From Amycolatopsis nivea (GTDB lineage: Bacteria; Actinomycetota; Actinomycetes; Mycobacteriales; Pseudonocardiaceae), in the NCBI RefSeq assembly GCF_004522235.1, contig NZ_SDLT01000024.1, forward strand, positions 1 through 64,000: a stretch of 64,000 bases of DNA, read 5' to 3'. A model generated the notes under the pieces. It did not search any database. It saw only the letters and a list, made by a program, of their open reading frames with translations, and had not been told where the DNA came from. Position 1 is the first letter of the stretch. Every line of letters starts with the position of its first letter. Shown in pieces: positions 17,187 to 25,569 of this stretch. Made by a program: the position numbers and the translations under genes.

Positions 17187-18642
17187 GCGACACGATCGTC
17201 GTGTCCGGCAGGCCGTAAAGCTGCCCGTCGAGCACCATGCCGTAGCCGCGGCCGTACGCGTGCACGACGGTCGCCCCCGAACGCAGGCGGGTTTTCACCG
17301 GCACCTCCGGCACCTGCGGCAACGGCCGGTTCACCAGTTCCCCGGCGAGCACCTCGGCGACTGAACGCCGGTCGATCCGGATCCGCTCGCCGCGGCGGAA
17401 GAGGTCGATCATGCGGTCCGGCGAGGGCATCGCGACGCCGTCGAAGGTCGCCGTGCTGCGCGCCGGGGTCGAGCAGCCGCCCGCGCCCTTCACGTCGAGC
17501 CCGAAGTGCTTCAGCCCGGTCGGCGCGCCCGACGGGCCGATCTCGGTGGCGCGCACGACGTCCAGCGAAACCAGGTCGCACGGGTCGCTGACCGACGTCG
17601 GCGCGTGCCCGTCGGGACGGCGGACGAGACCGGGGCCTTCCTTCCACGCGCCCGGGATCACGACCGGTTTGTACGGCTGCATCGTGAAATCGCGGTCCCA
17701 GAAGGTGATCGTGGTGCCGTCCGCGGTTTCGTGCGCGATGGCGAAGGCGTCGAGCGCGCCGACCCACTCCAGGTCGACGCTGAACGCGTCGACCACCGAA
17801 CGGGTCCGCGGCGCGGCGGTGGTCGCGGTGGGCTCGAAGCCCTTCTCCCCCAACGCTTCCACGCCCTCGCGGAACGCCGGGTCGTGCGCCCGGATCACGA
17901 ACTGGCCCGCCCCGTTCCACCCCGCCGCGCGGCCGGTGGTGTCGGTGAACATCAGGTAGTACCAGCCGTCGAGGAAGACCACCGAGGGCTGGCCGGCGCC
18001 GTAGACGTTGGCGCGGTGGACGTCGTGGGACGCGCCGAGAATCGGTTTGCCGCCGTTCGAACGGGTCCAGTGGATGCCGTCCGGGCTGGTGGCCATGCCG
18101 ATCGCGTTGCCGAGCGCGTGGTCGCCCGCCGCGCCGGTGTAGTACATGAAGTAGGTGCCGCCGACCCGCAGCACGGACGGATCGCAGGTGTGCATGCCGT
18201 CGAAGTTGCCGGGCGCGCCGGACAGGACCGCCGCTGGCGCGCCGCCGCCCGGCCCGGTGAAGGGTCCGTCGGCCGAGGGACCTTCGGCGTAGAGGATGTC
18301 GTCCCCCGGCGGCGGGGCGCTGCTGTACTGGCTGCACCACCAGATCCGGGTGCGGCCGTTCTCGACCATCACGGTGGGGCCGTAGTTGTAGGACGCGTCC
18401 GCGGCCCCCGCCGCCACGACGCCGCCGCTCTGCCTGCTGGCCCCCGAGGCGAGCGCGACGTCCGCCGCCCGAGGCGGATCCTTCGGCGTTTGGGGCGCCC
18501 CGCCCGCGATGCCGCCGTGCCCGGTGCCCTCGGCCTGCGGCTGGGCCAACGTCTGACTGCACCCGGAAACGAGGGATCCGGCGATCAGCAGCGAGAGCAG
18601 CTGACGCACGGGTCGCCGACCCCCACGACGAAACGGGTGCAT
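17110..18642 (-). CDS. Lipoprotein with GH43-like beta-propeller
   Basis: A 510-aa secreted lipoprotein. The ATG at 18642 puts a basic start and a hydrophobic helix before the lipobox LVSGC (Cys 28); nine extra codons up to 18669 would only lengthen the n-region. The mature part has repeated propeller motifs of glycosidase family 43 and related folds: HTCDPSVLRVGGTYFMYYTG, IGMATSPDGIHWTRS, GAGQPSVVFLDGWYYLMFTD. Whether it is an active arabinanase/xylosidase is not clear, since the third acidic residue could not be placed. It converges on and overlaps the upstream membrane gene. Confidence 0.75.
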   Translation of the reverse strand: MHPFRRGGRRPVRQLLSLLIAGSLVSGCSQTLAQPQAEGTGHGGIAGGAPQTPKDPPRAADVALASGASRQSGGVVAAGAADASYNYGPTVMVENGRTRIWWCSQYSSAPPPGDDILYAEGPSADGPFTGPGGGAPAAVLSGAPGNFDGMHTCDPSVLRVGGTYFMYYTGAAGDHALGNAIGMATSPDGIHWTRSNGGKPILGASHDVHRANVYGAGQPSVVFLDGWYYLMFTDTTGRAAGWNGAGQFVIRAHDPAFREGVEALGEKGFEPTATTAAPRTRSVVDAFSVDLEWVGALDAFAIAHETADGTTITFWDRDFTMQPYKPVVIPGAWKEGPGLVRRPDGHAPTSVSDPCDLVSLDVVRATEIGPSGAPTGLKHFGLDVKGAGGCSTPARSTATFDGVAMPSPDRMIDLFRRGERIRIDRRSVAEVLAGELVNRPLPQVPEVPVKTRLRSGATVVHAYGRGYGMVLDGQLYGLPDTTIVSLNGSGVQEIDPQQWDGAARGLPLGG

Positions 18643-18779
18643 GATCGCCGAGTGTAGCGACAGCGGCACCGGATGGGTGAACCACGTCGCGCATCCGCCG
18701 GTCAGACGGCGGGTTTACCGGGGGCTTGCTTTTCGGCTGGTGCGCGGTGGTCTTTCGCCCGCTGGCCTGGGGTGGCTGC

Positions 18780-19260
18780 CTGGCGTCGGGCGGGGCATGG
18801 CTGTCCGCGCCAAGTCTGGCGGTTGTTGCGGGCGCGGGGTCTCTGAAAGCCCGCCCTGCTGCCTGAACCGCCCCGCCGCAAAGTCAGGACGAGCGCGCGG
18901 CAATCCAGCGCAACACGAACCCGCAACCATCCGCCTCAACGCCAGCGATCCCGCCGGTCGCGATGCACGAAAGCCCGCCGTGCGCCCGAAACCACCTCGT
19001 CACAGCTCCCGCCGCGAGGTCGGGACGTGTGCACCACAATCCAGCTCAATGCGTGCCCTTGGCTACCCGCCCCAAAACCAGCGATCCCGCCGGTTGCGGG
19101 GGTTCCGCGGGGAGGTCAGGACGCGTGCGCGGCAATCCAGTGCAACGCGAGCCCGTGACCATCCGCCCCAAACCAGCGATCACGCCGGTCCCGAAGCTCC
19201 CGCCGCGACGTCAGGACGCGTGCGCGGCAATCCAGCGCAACGCGAGCCCGTAACCGTCCA
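18780..19260. repeat. Degenerate tandem copies of the aroQ 3' end
   Basis: The word CAATCCAG with its surroundings occurs at 18901, 19037, 19133 and 19228; the last is the aroQ C-terminal codons (WIAAHAS). Spacing is 136, 96 and 95 bases. A weaker copy covers 18800-18890. The copy at 18900-18990 matches aroQ over more than 100 bases. Together they fill the roughly 540 bases between aroQ and the lipoprotein gene; no other gene is seen there. Confidence 0.75.
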
Positions 19261-19642
19261 CGCCGAGGCCGACGATCACCCCGGTCGCGATGTCGGAAAG
19301 CACGCTGTGGTGCCGGAATTCCTCGCGTTTGTGCACGTTGCTGATGTGCAGTTCGATCAGCGGTGCGGTGAGCTGCGCGGCGGCGTCGCGGACGGCGATC
19401 GAGTAGTGGGTCCACGCGCCCGCGTTCAGCACGACCGGCGCGCCCGCGTCGGCGGCCTCGTGCAGCCAGCCGACCAGTTCGCCCTCGTGGTCGGTCTGAC
19501 GCACCTCGACGTCGAGGCCCAGTTCCTGGCCGGTCGAGACGCACAGTTGCGCGAGGTCGTCATGAGTGGTGGAGCCGTAGACATCCGGCTCGCGTTTGCC
19601 GAGGCGGCCCAGGTTGGGGCCGTTGAACACGAACGTCTTCAC
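19211..19642 (-). CDS. aroQ: 3-dehydroquinate dehydratase, type II
   Basis: Third step of the shikimate pathway, dehydrating 3-dehydroquinate. Type II signatures are intact: FNGPNLGRLGKREPDVYG with the catalytic Tyr, NAGAWTHYSIAVRDA, and ELHISNVHKREEF. 143 aa, typical. The GTG start overlaps the aroB stop by four bases. Its 3' end is repeated several times downstream in degenerate form. Confidence 0.97.
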   Translation of the reverse strand: MKTFVFNGPNLGRLGKREPDVYGSTTHDDLAQLCVSTGQELGLDVEVRQTDHEGELVGWLHEAADAGAPVVLNAGAWTHYSIAVRDAAAQLTAPLIELHISNVHKREEFRHHSVLSDIATGVIVGLGVDGYGLALRWIAAHAS

Positions 19643-20766
19643 AGCAGCACGCTCCCGCCGTTTCCGGAGGGCTCGGCCGCGATCGCCGAGTACGCGGCGG
19701 CGAGCAGCGACGGGTCGGGGCCTTCCAGCCTGCCGGGTTTGGCGAGCCCGTCGAGGACGACGAAGCGCAGCACGCCGGAGCGGGTTTTCTTGTCGCCCTT
19801 CATGGTTTCCAGCAGCTGCGACAGCGCGTCCGGGTCGTAGGCGGTGGGCAGGCCGATCAGTTTGAGCACCGAGGCGTGGCGGTCGGCGGTGGCGTCGTCG
19901 AGGCGTCCGGCGAGGCGGGCCAGTTCCGCCGCGAACACCAGGCCGACGCTGACCGCCGCGCCGTGACGCCAGCGGTAGCGCTCGCGGCGTTCGATGGCGT
20001 GGCCGAGGGTGTGGCCGTAGTTGAGGATTTCGCGCAGGTCGGACTCGCGCAGGTCGGCCGCGACGACGTCGGCCTTCACCTGGATCGAGCGGCGGACCAG
20101 TTCAGCGAGCACGTCGCCGGTCGGGTCGAGCGCCTGCTCCGGGTCGGCCTCGATCAGTTCGAGGATGCGCGGGTCGGCGATGAAACCGGTCTTGACGATC
20201 TCGGCCATGCCGGCGACGAGTTCGTTGCGCGGCAAGGATTCCAGCGTCGCGAGGTCGACCAGGACGGCCGAGGGCTCGTGGAAGACGCCGACGAGGTTCT
20301 TGCCCGCTTCGGTGTTGATGCCGGTCTTCCCGCCGACCGCCGCGTCGACCATGCCGAGCAGCGTCGTCGGCACGTTCACCAGCCGGACGCCGCGCATCCA
20401 GGTGCCCGCGACGAACCCGGCGAGGTCGGTGACCGCCCCGCCGCCGAGCGCGACGACCACGCCGCGCCGGTCCAGCCCGATCCGGCCGAGCACCTCCCAG
20501 CAGAAACTGGCGACCGAGAACGCCTTGCCGTCCTCCGCGTCGGGAATCTCGACGCGGTGCGCGTCGAGCCCGGCCGCGGCCAGCTCGTCGCGAACGGCCT
20601 CGGCGGTGGCGGTGAGCGTCGGCGGGTGGATCAGCGCGACCTTCGACGCGTCGGCGAGCTGCTCGGTGAGTTCGCCGAGCAGGCCGCGCCCCACGAGCAC
20701 GTCGTACGGCTGCGCGGTGGCGACCCGGATCCGGACGGGCGGGGTGGCGGACACGGTTCTCCTCAC
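19639..20766 (-). CDS. aroB: 3-dehydroquinate synthase
   Basis: Converts DAHP to 3-dehydroquinate using NAD and a divalent metal. The NAD-binding segment LGGGAVTDLAGFVAGT, PTTLLGMVDAAVGGKTGIN and the zinc ligands in ILNYGHTLGHAIE are all there. 375 aa. The GTG start at 20766 overlaps by four bases the stop of a 161-codon ORF that separates it from aroK; in related genomes aroK and aroB usually touch directly. Confidence 0.97.
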   Translation of the reverse strand: MRRTVSATPPVRIRVATAQPYDVLVGRGLLGELTEQLADASKVALIHPPTLTATAEAVRDELAAAGLDAHRVEIPDAEDGKAFSVASFCWEVLGRIGLDRRGVVVALGGGAVTDLAGFVAGTWMRGVRLVNVPTTLLGMVDAAVGGKTGINTEAGKNLVGVFHEPSAVLVDLATLESLPRNELVAGMAEIVKTGFIADPRILELIEADPEQALDPTGDVLAELVRRSIQVKADVVAADLRESDLREILNYGHTLGHAIERRERYRWRHGAAVSVGLVFAAELARLAGRLDDATADRHASVLKLIGLPTAYDPDALSQLLETMKGDKKTRSGVLRFVVLDGLAKPGRLEGPDPSLLAAAYSAIAAEPSGNGGSVLL

Positions 20767-21248
20767 TGCTCCCGGACCGGGAGGTCCTGGGCGGGGTGGT
20801 GACTCAACGGCATCGGCTGGGTGCGGCCGAGGCTGGTGCGGACGGGGTGACTGGCGGTGGGGTGCTGGTCCGCGGCGGGGTGCTGGTTCGCGCCGGGGAC
20901 GGCCGAGGCCAGCAGATCCGGCGAACCGGTCGGCACGATTCGGCCCGCGGCGCGCGGTTCGGCGTGGCTGACCGGCCTAGGCGCTCCCGCTGGCCGGTCT
21001 CCGACAACGCGGCTCGGCGCGGCCGACCGGGCAGCCGCACTCGGACCTCGCTGACCGATTCTCCGGCAGGGCCATCGAACCGGCCAGCCGGTTCGGCTCG
21101 ACTCGGCGGGCCGCAGTCGGCTCGGCGGGGCCAGCGGACTCGGCCAACCGATCCGGCGCGACCCGGCGGGCCGCACTTGGCTCAGCGCGGTCAGCCAGGC
21201 GGGGCCGGGCTGGCTCCGCTGGCTGGGTCCGGGCCGGTGGCGGGTCAC
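20763..21248 (-). other. Repeat-derived ORF between aroK and aroB
   Basis: An open frame of 161 codons that begins at a GTG overlapping the aroK stop and ends at a TGA overlapping the aroB start (GTGA at both ends). Its product is rich in Pro, Arg, Ser and Ala and resembles no family. The DNA consists of degenerate 55-65 base repeats (GGCTCGGCG and CGGCGGGCCGCA words). Its last codons (VREQ stop) repeat the end of aroK (VREQ stop), as though the aroK end was duplicated and the space filled by repeat growth. It may be translated simply because it is coupled on both sides. Confidence 0.4.
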
Positions 21249-21769
21249 TGTTCGCGGACCCGGTCGGGTTCGAGGGCGGCGACGGCGGCCGCGACGACCT
21301 CTTCTGGCGTGCGTTTGTCGGTCTCGATCTCGACGGTCGCCACCTCGCGGTACACCGGCAGCCGCTGGTCGAGCAGGGCTTTGAAGGTGGCGCGCGGGTT
21401 GATGCCGGCGAGCAGCGGGCGGGCGCTGGACATCCCGGTGCGCTGCACGCCCGCGGCGAGCCCGACGTTCAGGAAGACCACCGTGTGGTCCTGAAGCCGG
21501 GCGCGGGTCCCGGGGGTGAGCGGGGCGCCGCCGCCGAGGGAGAGGACTCCGTCGTGTTCGGCGAGGGCGGTGGCGACCGCTTCCTCCTCGAGCGCGCGGA
21601 AGGCGGGTTCGCCGTCGTCGGCGAAGATGTCCGAGATGGCGCGTCCGGCGCGGGCGACGATGTCGTCGTCGGTGTCGCGGAAGGACACGCCGAGCGCGGC
21701 GGCCAGCAGCGGGCCGACCGTGCTCTTGCCCGAGCCCGGCGGTCCGATGACGACCGCGCGCGGGCTCAC
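21245..21769 (-). CDS. aroK: Shikimate kinase
   Basis: Phosphorylates shikimate at O-3. Walker A GPPGSGKSTVG at residues 9-19, shikimate-binding DTDDDI, the FRALEEEA region and GGGAPL are present, and the lid holds SSARPLLAG. The GTG at 21769 overlaps the aroC stop and gives 174 aa, the normal size; the longer reading frame only adds arginine-rich sequence overlapping aroC. Confidence 0.97.
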   Translation of the reverse strand: MSPRAVVIGPPGSGKSTVGPLLAAALGVSFRDTDDDIVARAGRAISDIFADDGEPAFRALEEEAVATALAEHDGVLSLGGGAPLTPGTRARLQDHTVVFLNVGLAAGVQRTGMSSARPLLAGINPRATFKALLDQRLPVYREVATVEIETDKRTPEEVVAAAVAALEPDRVREQ

Positions 21770-22953
21770 CAGCGCTCCTCGAGCGCCTTCAAGTACGACT
21801 GCGCGTTGCGCCGGGTCTCGGCCAGCGAGTCGCCGCCGAACTTCTCCAGTGCCGCGTCCGCGACGACCAGCGCCACGACCGACTCCAGCACCACGCCCGC
21901 GCGCGGCACTGCGCACACGTCGGAACGCTGGTGGATCGCCACGGCTGGCTCGCCGGTCCGGACGTCCACTGTGGACAGTGCCTTGGGCACGGTCGAGATC
22001 GGCTTCATCGCGACGCGCACCCGCAGCGGTTCGCCGTTGGTGATGCCGCCTTCGAGCCCGCCCGCGCGGTTCGACCGGCGCGTGACGCCGACCGGTCCGG
22101 TGCCGCGGTCGATCTCGTCGTGCGCCTGGCTTCCCCAGCGGCGGGCGGTGGTGAAGCCGTCGCCGACCTCGACGCCCTTCATCGCCTGCACGCCCATGAG
22201 CGCGCCGGCGAGCCGCGCGTCGAGACGGCGGTCCCAGTGCACGTGCGAGCCGAGGCCCGGCGGCAGCCCGTAGACGATCACCTCGATCACGCCGCCGACG
22301 GTGTCGCCTGCCTTCCGCACCGCGTCGACCTCGGCGACCATCGCCTCGGTCCCCTCGGCCGAGAACGCGCGCACCGGGCTCTCGTCGATCGCCGCGAGGT
22401 CGCCCGGCTGCGGGAGCGGGCCGTCGGGAGCGTCCGCGCCGCCGATGGAGACGACGTGGCTCAGCACCTCGGCCCCGAGCAGCTGCCGCAGGAAGTTCCG
22501 CGCGACCGTGCCGAGCGCGGTCCGCGAGGCCGTCTCGCGAGCGCTGGCGCGCTCCAGGACGGGACGGGCCTCGTCGAAGCCGTACTTCTGCATGCCGGGC
22601 AGGTCGGCGTGCCCCGGGCGGGGCCGGGTCAGCGGCTCGTTGCGGGCAAGCCCGGCGAGTTCAGCCTCGTCGACCGGATCGGTCGCCATGACCTTCTCCC
22701 ACTTGGGCCACTCGGCGTTCTCGATCTGGACGGCGATCGGGCCGCCCTGGGTGACCCCGTGCCGGACCCCGCCGAGGAACTGGACCTGGTCGGTCTCGAA
22801 GCCCATCCGGGGGCTGCGGCCGAACCCGAGCCGGCGCCGCGCGAGCTGCGCGGAGAGGTCCGAGGTCGTCACCTCCACCCCGGCAGGCAGCCCTTCGAGC
22901 ACAGCGGCGAGGGCGGGTCCGTGCGATTCTCCAGCGGTGATCCAGCGCAGCAC
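21766..22953 (-). CDS. aroC: Chorismate synthase
   Basis: Forms chorismate from EPSP with reduced FMN. Signature stretches: GESHGPALAAVLEGLPAG at the start, TRPRPGHADLPGMQKYG, RASARETASRTALG, and GLEGGITNGEPLRVRVAMKP. 395 aa, complete. First gene of the aroC-aroK-aroB-aroQ run, all joined by GTGA overlaps. Confidence 0.98.
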   Translation of the reverse strand: MLRWITAGESHGPALAAVLEGLPAGVEVTTSDLSAQLARRRLGFGRSPRMGFETDQVQFLGGVRHGVTQGGPIAVQIENAEWPKWEKVMATDPVDEAELAGLARNEPLTRPRPGHADLPGMQKYGFDEARPVLERASARETASRTALGTVARNFLRQLLGAEVLSHVVSIGGADAPDGPLPQPGDLAAIDESPVRAFSAEGTEAMVAEVDAVRKAGDTVGGVIEVIVYGLPPGLGSHVHWDRRLDARLAGALMGVQAMKGVEVGDGFTTARRWGSQAHDEIDRGTGPVGVTRRSNRAGGLEGGITNGEPLRVRVAMKPISTVPKALSTVDVRTGEPAVAIHQRSDVCAVPRAGVVLESVVALVVADAALEKFGGDSLAETRRNAQSYLKALEERW

Positions 22954-23002
22954 CGGCCAATCCTGTCACGGCGCGTCCGGCGGCCTGGCAGAGCCCCTGG
23001 CC

Positions 23003-24193
23003 TCAGGCGATGCCCGTTCCAGCGGCTGGGAAGACCGCGCACGCCCAGGTGGCCAGAACCAAGCCCGGGCCGTAGGGGACGCGGAGGGGGCCGGCGCGGA
23101 TTCGGGAGACGGCGGGGTCGGGCGGCGGTGCGGATTGGGCGGGCCTCGGCGGGACGGCGGCACCGGTTGGTGTGGGGGCTGGAGCAGGCGGCGCGGCAGC
23201 GGGAGCGGGCGGCGCGGAAGCGAGGCTGGTCGGCGATGCGGACGAGGCGGGCCTCGGCGGGACGGCGACGCCGGTTGACGTGGGGGCTGGAGCAGACGGC
23301 GCGGTAGCGGGGCCGGTCGACGATGCGGACGAGGCAGGCCTCGGCGGGAGGGCGGTGCCGGTTGGCGTGGGGGCCGGACCAGACGGCGCAGCGGGAGCGA
23401 GCGGCACGGGATCGACGTCGGTCGGCGAGAGGGCAACGGCCGTCGGCGACGGAGCTGAGTCGGTTGACGCGAGGGGGACGTCGGTCGCCGACGGTGGGTG
23501 ACCGACGCGGCGGGTGGGGTTAGTCGCTGGTGGCGCGGAAGCGACCTGGGTTGGGGCGGGTTCCTGGAGTCCTCCTGCGGTCGCGGTCGAACTGATGGCG
23601 GACAAGGGCGGAGCGAACGCGGGCAGTCGAGCGGACCCGCGCAGTTGACGGATCCGGCGTGTCAGCCACATCGGCACGAAAGCCGCCACGCTCACCAGCG
23701 CCGCCAGAACCGCCGCCACCGCTGGGGCCATTCCGCCGACTGCGCCTAGGACAGCGCCGAAGGACCCGGCCAGTTTCACGTCCCCTGGGCCGAGGCCGCC
23801 CGCCGACAGTCGGTGGACGATCAGGTGTGTTCCGCCGAACAGCAGGCAGCCCAGGAGGGCGCCAGCGGCCAAGCGCCAGCCTCCGCCGCTCAGGGCGGCG
23901 AGGGTGAGGGTCAGGGCGACGGCGGGGTAAGCGGGCAGGGTCAGGACGTCCGGGAGACGACGGTGCCGGGCGTCAGCCAGCGCGAGGGGTACGCCGAGCA
24001 CCGAGACCAGCCACGCCACGGGGAGCCACCAAGCCGGGAGTGCACCCGCGTCGGCGCGGGACGCGGCCACGGCGGCTGCCGCCACGGCGGTGGTCATGCC
24101 CAGCACCGCGGAGACCGGGGCACCGGCTTTCTTCGTCATCACCAGCAGCACGGGGACCACCGCCCCGGCTGCGAGCACTGCTGTCAAAACCAT
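23003..24193 (-). CDS. Prepilin peptidase with expanded loop
   Basis: Type IV prepilin peptidase of family A24, an integral membrane aspartyl protease that trims pilin-like precursors. Both catalytic Asp are visible: D74 in ALADARHRRLPD and D138 in GLGPGDVKLAG. From the ATG at 24193 the protein is 396 aa, far above the family norm of about 200-260. The excess is a Pro/Ala/Ser/Thr-rich stretch at about residues 185-360 with repeated TGxAVPPRPASSAS units, placed before the last helix (RVPYGPGLVLATWA). Just 49 bases downstream of the aroC start; expression may be separate. Confidence 0.85.
   Translation of the reverse strand: MVLTAVLAAGAVVPVLLVMTKKAGAPVSAVLGMTTAVAAAAVAASRADAGALPAWWLPVAWLVSVLGVPLALADARHRRLPDVLTLPAYPAVALTLTLAALSGGGWRLAAGALLGCLLFGGTHLIVHRLSAGGLGPGDVKLAGSFGAVLGAVGGMAPAVAAVLAALVSVAAFVPMWLTRRIRQLRGSARLPAFAPPLSAISSTATAGGLQEPAPTQVASAPPATNPTRRVGHPPSATDVPLASTDSAPSPTAVALSPTDVDPVPLAPAAPSGPAPTPTGTALPPRPASSASSTGPATAPSAPAPTSTGVAVPPRPASSASPTSLASAPPAPAAAPPAPAPTPTGAAVPPRPAQSAPPPDPAVSRIRAGPLRVPYGPGLVLATWACAVFPAAGTGIA
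23070..23430. repeat. Coding minisatellite in the prepilin peptidase
   Basis: Units of about 87-108 bases repeat with drift; each contains a GGCCTCGGCGGGACGGC-like word and codes on the minus strand for PPRPASSAS followed by a Pro/Ala-rich spacer. At least three units are clear. All stay in frame, so the loop has changed length without breaking the gene. Confidence 0.7.
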
Positions 24194-24298
24194 GCGACCA
24201 GCCTGTCGCCAACGCCTGGACCAGGGCAAACAAACCACTGCGCGAGGGGACCCCTCGTGCGCGACACGCCGGAAGGTTCACTCGACAGAGGCAGAATC

Positions 24299-24590
24299 AG
24301 CTGGGGGAAGAAGCCAGAGCCTCCGGCGAGGAACGCGGCGGAAAAAGCATGAGCCGGAGGGGAGAAGCCACAACCCCACCGAGATCAGCCCATGGGCGAA
24401 AGCATCAGCCGGGGGAAGAGGCCAACGCCTCGGCGAGGTCAGCCGCGGGACAAAGCATCAGCCGGGCGGACGAAGCAACAGCCCCACCGAGATCGGCAGT
24501 GGGGAAAGCACCAGCCAGGGTAGAAGCCACAGCCCGCTGAGATCATCCGTGGGAAGAGACCAACTCCCCGGCCAGGAAAGCCCGCCGGTA
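24299..24590. repeat. 53-base tandem repeats ending in the AraC gene
   Basis: Units starting at 24299, 24352, 24407, 24460 and 24513 share AGCCGGGGGAAGAAGCCA, CACCGAGATC and AAAGCATC words. The next unit (about 24551-24590) is the 3' coding end of the AraC-type gene (GGAAGAGACCAACTCC...), so the array looks like repeated copies of the gene end. It fills most of the 350 bases between the prepilin peptidase start and the AraC stop. Confidence 0.75.
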
Positions 24591-25487
24591 TCCCGACGGA
24601 TTGACGCCCCGCAAGCGTTTGAAGGCCGCGCTGAAGCCGAACGCGTCCGAGTAGCCCACCGCGCAGGCCACCTCCGCGATCGGCATTGACGGCTGTTCCG
24701 TCAGGAGGTCCGCGGCCAGGGTCATCCGCCATCGGGTCAGGTACGTCATCGGCGGCTCCCCTACCAGGTCCGCGAAGCGTTTGGCCAGGGTGGACCGCGA
24801 GACTCCGGCTCGGGCGGCCAGTGTGACGACCGTCCACGGGGCTGCCGGGTCCGCGTGCAGCAGGCGCAGCGCGGCGCCCACCACCGGGTCTCGCTGGGCT
24901 GCCCACCACGGCGGCGGGGTGCCGCCTGGGCGGTCGAACCAGTCGCGCAGCAGGCAGACCAGCATCCAGTCCAGGAGGCGGTCCAGGACGACTTGCTGAC
25001 CGGGCGCGTCGACGGCCAGTTCGGCGGCCAGGTGGTCCAGCACCGGGTCTTCCGCGTCCGAGGAAGGCGGCCGGACCACTACCGGCAGTGCGTCCAGCAG
25101 CGCGGCCATGCGGCTGCGGCTGTGTCCGGGATACGCGCCGACGATCAGGTTGGTTTCGCCGTAGAACGGGTCGTTCCAGCCCAGGTGGTGCTGGGTGCCG
25201 CCCTGGTCGGGGGTGGCGCAGAACTCGCCGCATTCGACGGGGGCGGCGGGGGTGTCCGGGCGGTCCACGAAGGAGAACGGGCCGCGGACGAGAATGGTCT
25301 CGCGGGCGCGCAGCAGCTCGGGCGGATGGTCTTCCGGCACGATCCAGCCCTCGCCGCTCAACAGCGTGCACAGGGTCAGCGGAGGGCCGTCCACGAAGCG
25401 CAGCGACCACGGCGCGGACAGGGCCGTGCAGCCGAACAACGAACCGTGCGCCCGGACCCCGCGGATCAAATCGCTGAAGGCATCCAC
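24543..25487 (-). CDS. AraC-family regulator, cupin_6 type
   Basis: 314 aa. The N-terminal part is a cupin-like sensor (LTLCTLLSGEGWIVPEDHPP, ILVRGPFSF); the C-terminal 100 residues are a double HTH of the AraC type (AARAGVSRSTLAKRFADLVG and AEVACAVGYSDAFGFSAAFKR). The GTG at 25487 starts VDAFSDLIRGVRAHG, as family members do; a TTG ten codons upstream is less likely. It diverges from the pyridoxamine-oxidase-like gene at 25570, which is its most probable target. The effector is unknown. Confidence 0.85.
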   Translation of the reverse strand: MDAFSDLIRGVRAHGSLFGCTALSAPWSLRFVDGPPLTLCTLLSGEGWIVPEDHPPELLRARETILVRGPFSFVDRPDTPAAPVECGEFCATPDQGGTQHHLGWNDPFYGETNLIVGAYPGHSRSRMAALLDALPVVVRPPSSDAEDPVLDHLAAELAVDAPGQQVVLDRLLDWMLVCLLRDWFDRPGGTPPPWWAAQRDPVVGAALRLLHADPAAPWTVVTLAARAGVSRSTLAKRFADLVGEPPMTYLTRWRMTLAADLLTEQPSMPIAEVACAVGYSDAFGFSAAFKRLRGVNPSGYRRAFLAGELVSSHG

Positions 25488-25569
25488 CTGCCCGAGGTTA
25501 GACGAATGGACAGGCAATCCGGCGTATCGCCTATGGGATCGTCCGAGAAAGCCCGGTTAAATCCCAGCC

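Noticed and set aside
18641..19840. Plus-strand frame over the aroQ repeats
   Set aside because: It translates the repeat copies and the antisense of aroQ; the similarity among its segments is due to DNA duplication.
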